Part shown: positions 5,018-6,207 of the stretch, piece by piece
Position numbering within the stretch: the stretch's first letter is position 1
Layout of the letters: every line of letters starts with the position of its first letter
DNA from: Sulfurovum sp. bin170
Lineage (GTDB): Bacteria > Campylobacterota > Campylobacteria > Campylobacterales > Sulfurovaceae
NCBI RefSeq assembly: GCF_010892395.1
Contig: NZ_JAACKB010000110.1
Span: forward strand, 1 to 6,207
Length of the DNA stretch: 6,207 nucleotides
Direction: 5' to 3'
Notes under the pieces: model-generated
The model's input: the letters and a program-made list of their open reading frames with translations, nothing else
Databases searched by the model: none
What the model was told of the DNA's origin: nothing
Position numbers and translations under genes: made by a program

Positions 5018-6207
5018 TTATCTTCTTGGTGGTGGAGTTGCACCACTATTTCTGCTCGGTGGAGTTGTGCTATTTTGACCAAAAGTACCTTTATCTTTTT
5101 TGAATCTGTTCAAAATCACCGTCAATCCAATACCCACTGCTATAATAATAAGTGACAATATAGGTCGTGAAGCAAACCATGCTATAGCAATAACAACAGA
5201 ACCAAGAAGAAGAGTCAAAACCCCTGCTACTATACTAGAAGCTCCACCGATAAGTGAACCAAACATCGGTATAACATTTGCTAGTGTAGCAAGTGGTCCC
5301 ATAATAAGTTTGAATCCAAAGAACATCAAAAGAAGACCTACGGCTCTTAATCCCCAAGTAAGCATACTGTTTGAATCAAACTCCTCTTGAAAAATTTGAT
5401 TGGCAGAGACTATGCCATTTCTAACAAAGATAAGAGTTCTATCGTTTTGGCTTACATATGGTACTAACGCTTTATTTTTTGCCATACCTGCAAGGGAGTA
5501 TGTTCCTTTTGCTGCTTGGGTATAGGTGATTTTTATATCCCCTATGGCAGGAGTATCTGGATTTTCTCCTTTATATAGATAGGATTTATAATTTTTCATA
5601 TCACCAATTTTTTCAGGCATAGTAGAGAGTCCATCAAAACTGCTTCCAGTTCCAAAATGGTTGATAATATTTTTTGATAGATAAAAATCGCCAATATTTG
5701 CATCGGTGGTGTAGGTAGCTCTACTGTACGCCATTGGTGGGTTTTGATGGTTTTGTGGATGCTTAAAAGATGAGGAGTCAATTGAGGTGGATGACCACTC
5801 TTTGACATAATCATAAGTTGTAGTGGTCTCTGTTGAGCCACCCAACTTATCTTCACTCTTTGTAGTTGTATTCTCCATCCATTGGTACATCTGAACATTT
5901 CGTTGAAGAACCAATCCATCTGATTTGACACCAAATTGGCTATCCTCCAGTGCTTTTATGGGGGTTACTTCTCCCTGAACAAGTATTGGATTATTCTCAT
6001 ATTTTGTATCATATTTAGTACTGTTTAGAGTTACTATTTTGGATTGCATCTCTTCTAGTGCTAAGGTTTGGTTTATGCTTCGATTTTCATTCCAAGAGAG
6101 TAGGATAATGGAACCTACTATTAAAATAATTCCAAATAGAATTCCTTTAAATGAGCTTCCTATGTTCTCGCCATAGCTAGTTGTTGTCGTTTCTGTAAAT
6201 TGGTTCA
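5018..6207 (-). CDS. TMEM43-family membrane protein (5' end at or beyond window edge)
   Basis: The frame is open from the stop at 5018-5020 to the window edge: 395 codons, preceded by a partial codon ending in TG at 6207-6206 that could be the ATG start itself. The edge-proximal residues begin NQFTETTTTSYGENIGSSFK, then a membrane segment rich in I, L and G (about 21-37) and SWNENRS, matching the usual TMEM43 N-terminus. A large, probably extracytoplasmic region follows with the family motif VQMYQWMEN, YDYVKEWSSTSIDSSSF and HQNPPMAY. Hydrophobic segments lie near the C-terminus (about 282-302, 316-345 and 349-366), then a Pro/Arg-rich tail ending ATPPPRR. The internal ATG at 6049 would remove the first membrane segment and is unlikely to be the start. 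TMEM43/LUMA in animals is an ER and nuclear-envelope membrane protein; the bacterial function is unknown. Confidence 0.9.
   Translation of the reverse strand, partial: NQFTETTTTSYGENIGSSFKGILFGIILIVGSIILLSWNENRSINQTLALEEMQSKIVTLNSTKYDTKYENNPILVQGEVTPIKALEDSQFGVKSDGLVLQRNVQMYQWMENTTTKSEDKLGGSTETTTTYDYVKEWSSTSIDSSSFKHPQNHQNPPMAYSRATYTTDANIGDFYLSKNIINHFGTGSSFDGLSTMPEKIGDMKNYKSYLYKGENPDTPAIGDIKITYTQAAKGTYSLAGMAKNKALVPYVSQNDRTLIFVRNGIVSANQIFQEEFDSNSMLTWGLRAVGLLLMFFGFKLIMGPLATLANVIPMFGSLIGGASSIVAGVLTLLLGSVVIAIAWFASRPILSLIIIAVGIGLTVILNRFKKDKGTFGQNSTTPPSRNSGATPPPRR

Noticed and set aside
5596..5934. Minus-strand open frame of 112 codons
   Set aside because: It lies in another frame inside the TMEM43-family gene, whose own frame carries clear family motifs.

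Overview
The window is AT-rich, gene-dense bacterial chromosome with short spacers. Der with an acidic linker, an MscS-family channel, a DUF3108 protein and T-tract/TATAAT promoters together suggest a Campylobacterota member (Sulfurovum/Sulfurimonas-like). That assignment is inference from gene content and style; no rRNA or other decisive marker is present.

Layout from left to right: (1) 1-169 holds the possible first codons of a minus-strand gene and one copy of a dispersed 30-bp repeat. (2) 170-2777 is a minus-strand pair, mscS-like then der, 22 bp apart and probably one transcript. (3) 2778-2861 is an 84-bp divergent promoter region. (4) 2862-3602 is a plus-strand gene for an exported DUF3108 protein. 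(5) 3599-3736 is an inverted-repeat element lying exactly between two convergent stop codons. (6) 3736-4788 is a minus-strand gene for a GYF_2 domain fused to an AIM24/TIGR00266 domain. (7) 4789-5017 is a 229-bp spacer filled mostly by a second, different inverted-repeat element bounded by 12-bp direct repeats. (8) 5018 to the right edge is a minus-strand TMEM43-family membrane protein whose reading frame runs off the window, so its first in-window ATG (6049) is not its start.

Der is a housekeeping ribosome-assembly GTPase. The others point to the cell envelope: a small mechanosensitive channel, a TMEM43 membrane protein, an AIM24-family protein and an exported DUF3108 protein. TMEM43 and GYF_2-AIM24 are adjacent on one strand and may form a unit, but a repeat element now separates them.

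No defence system, CRISPR array, transposase, prophage gene or RNA gene is visible. The least explained sequence is intergenic: two MITE-like inverted-repeat elements and a short palindromic repeat family with copies at both ends of the window. No gap without a gene exceeds 300 bases.
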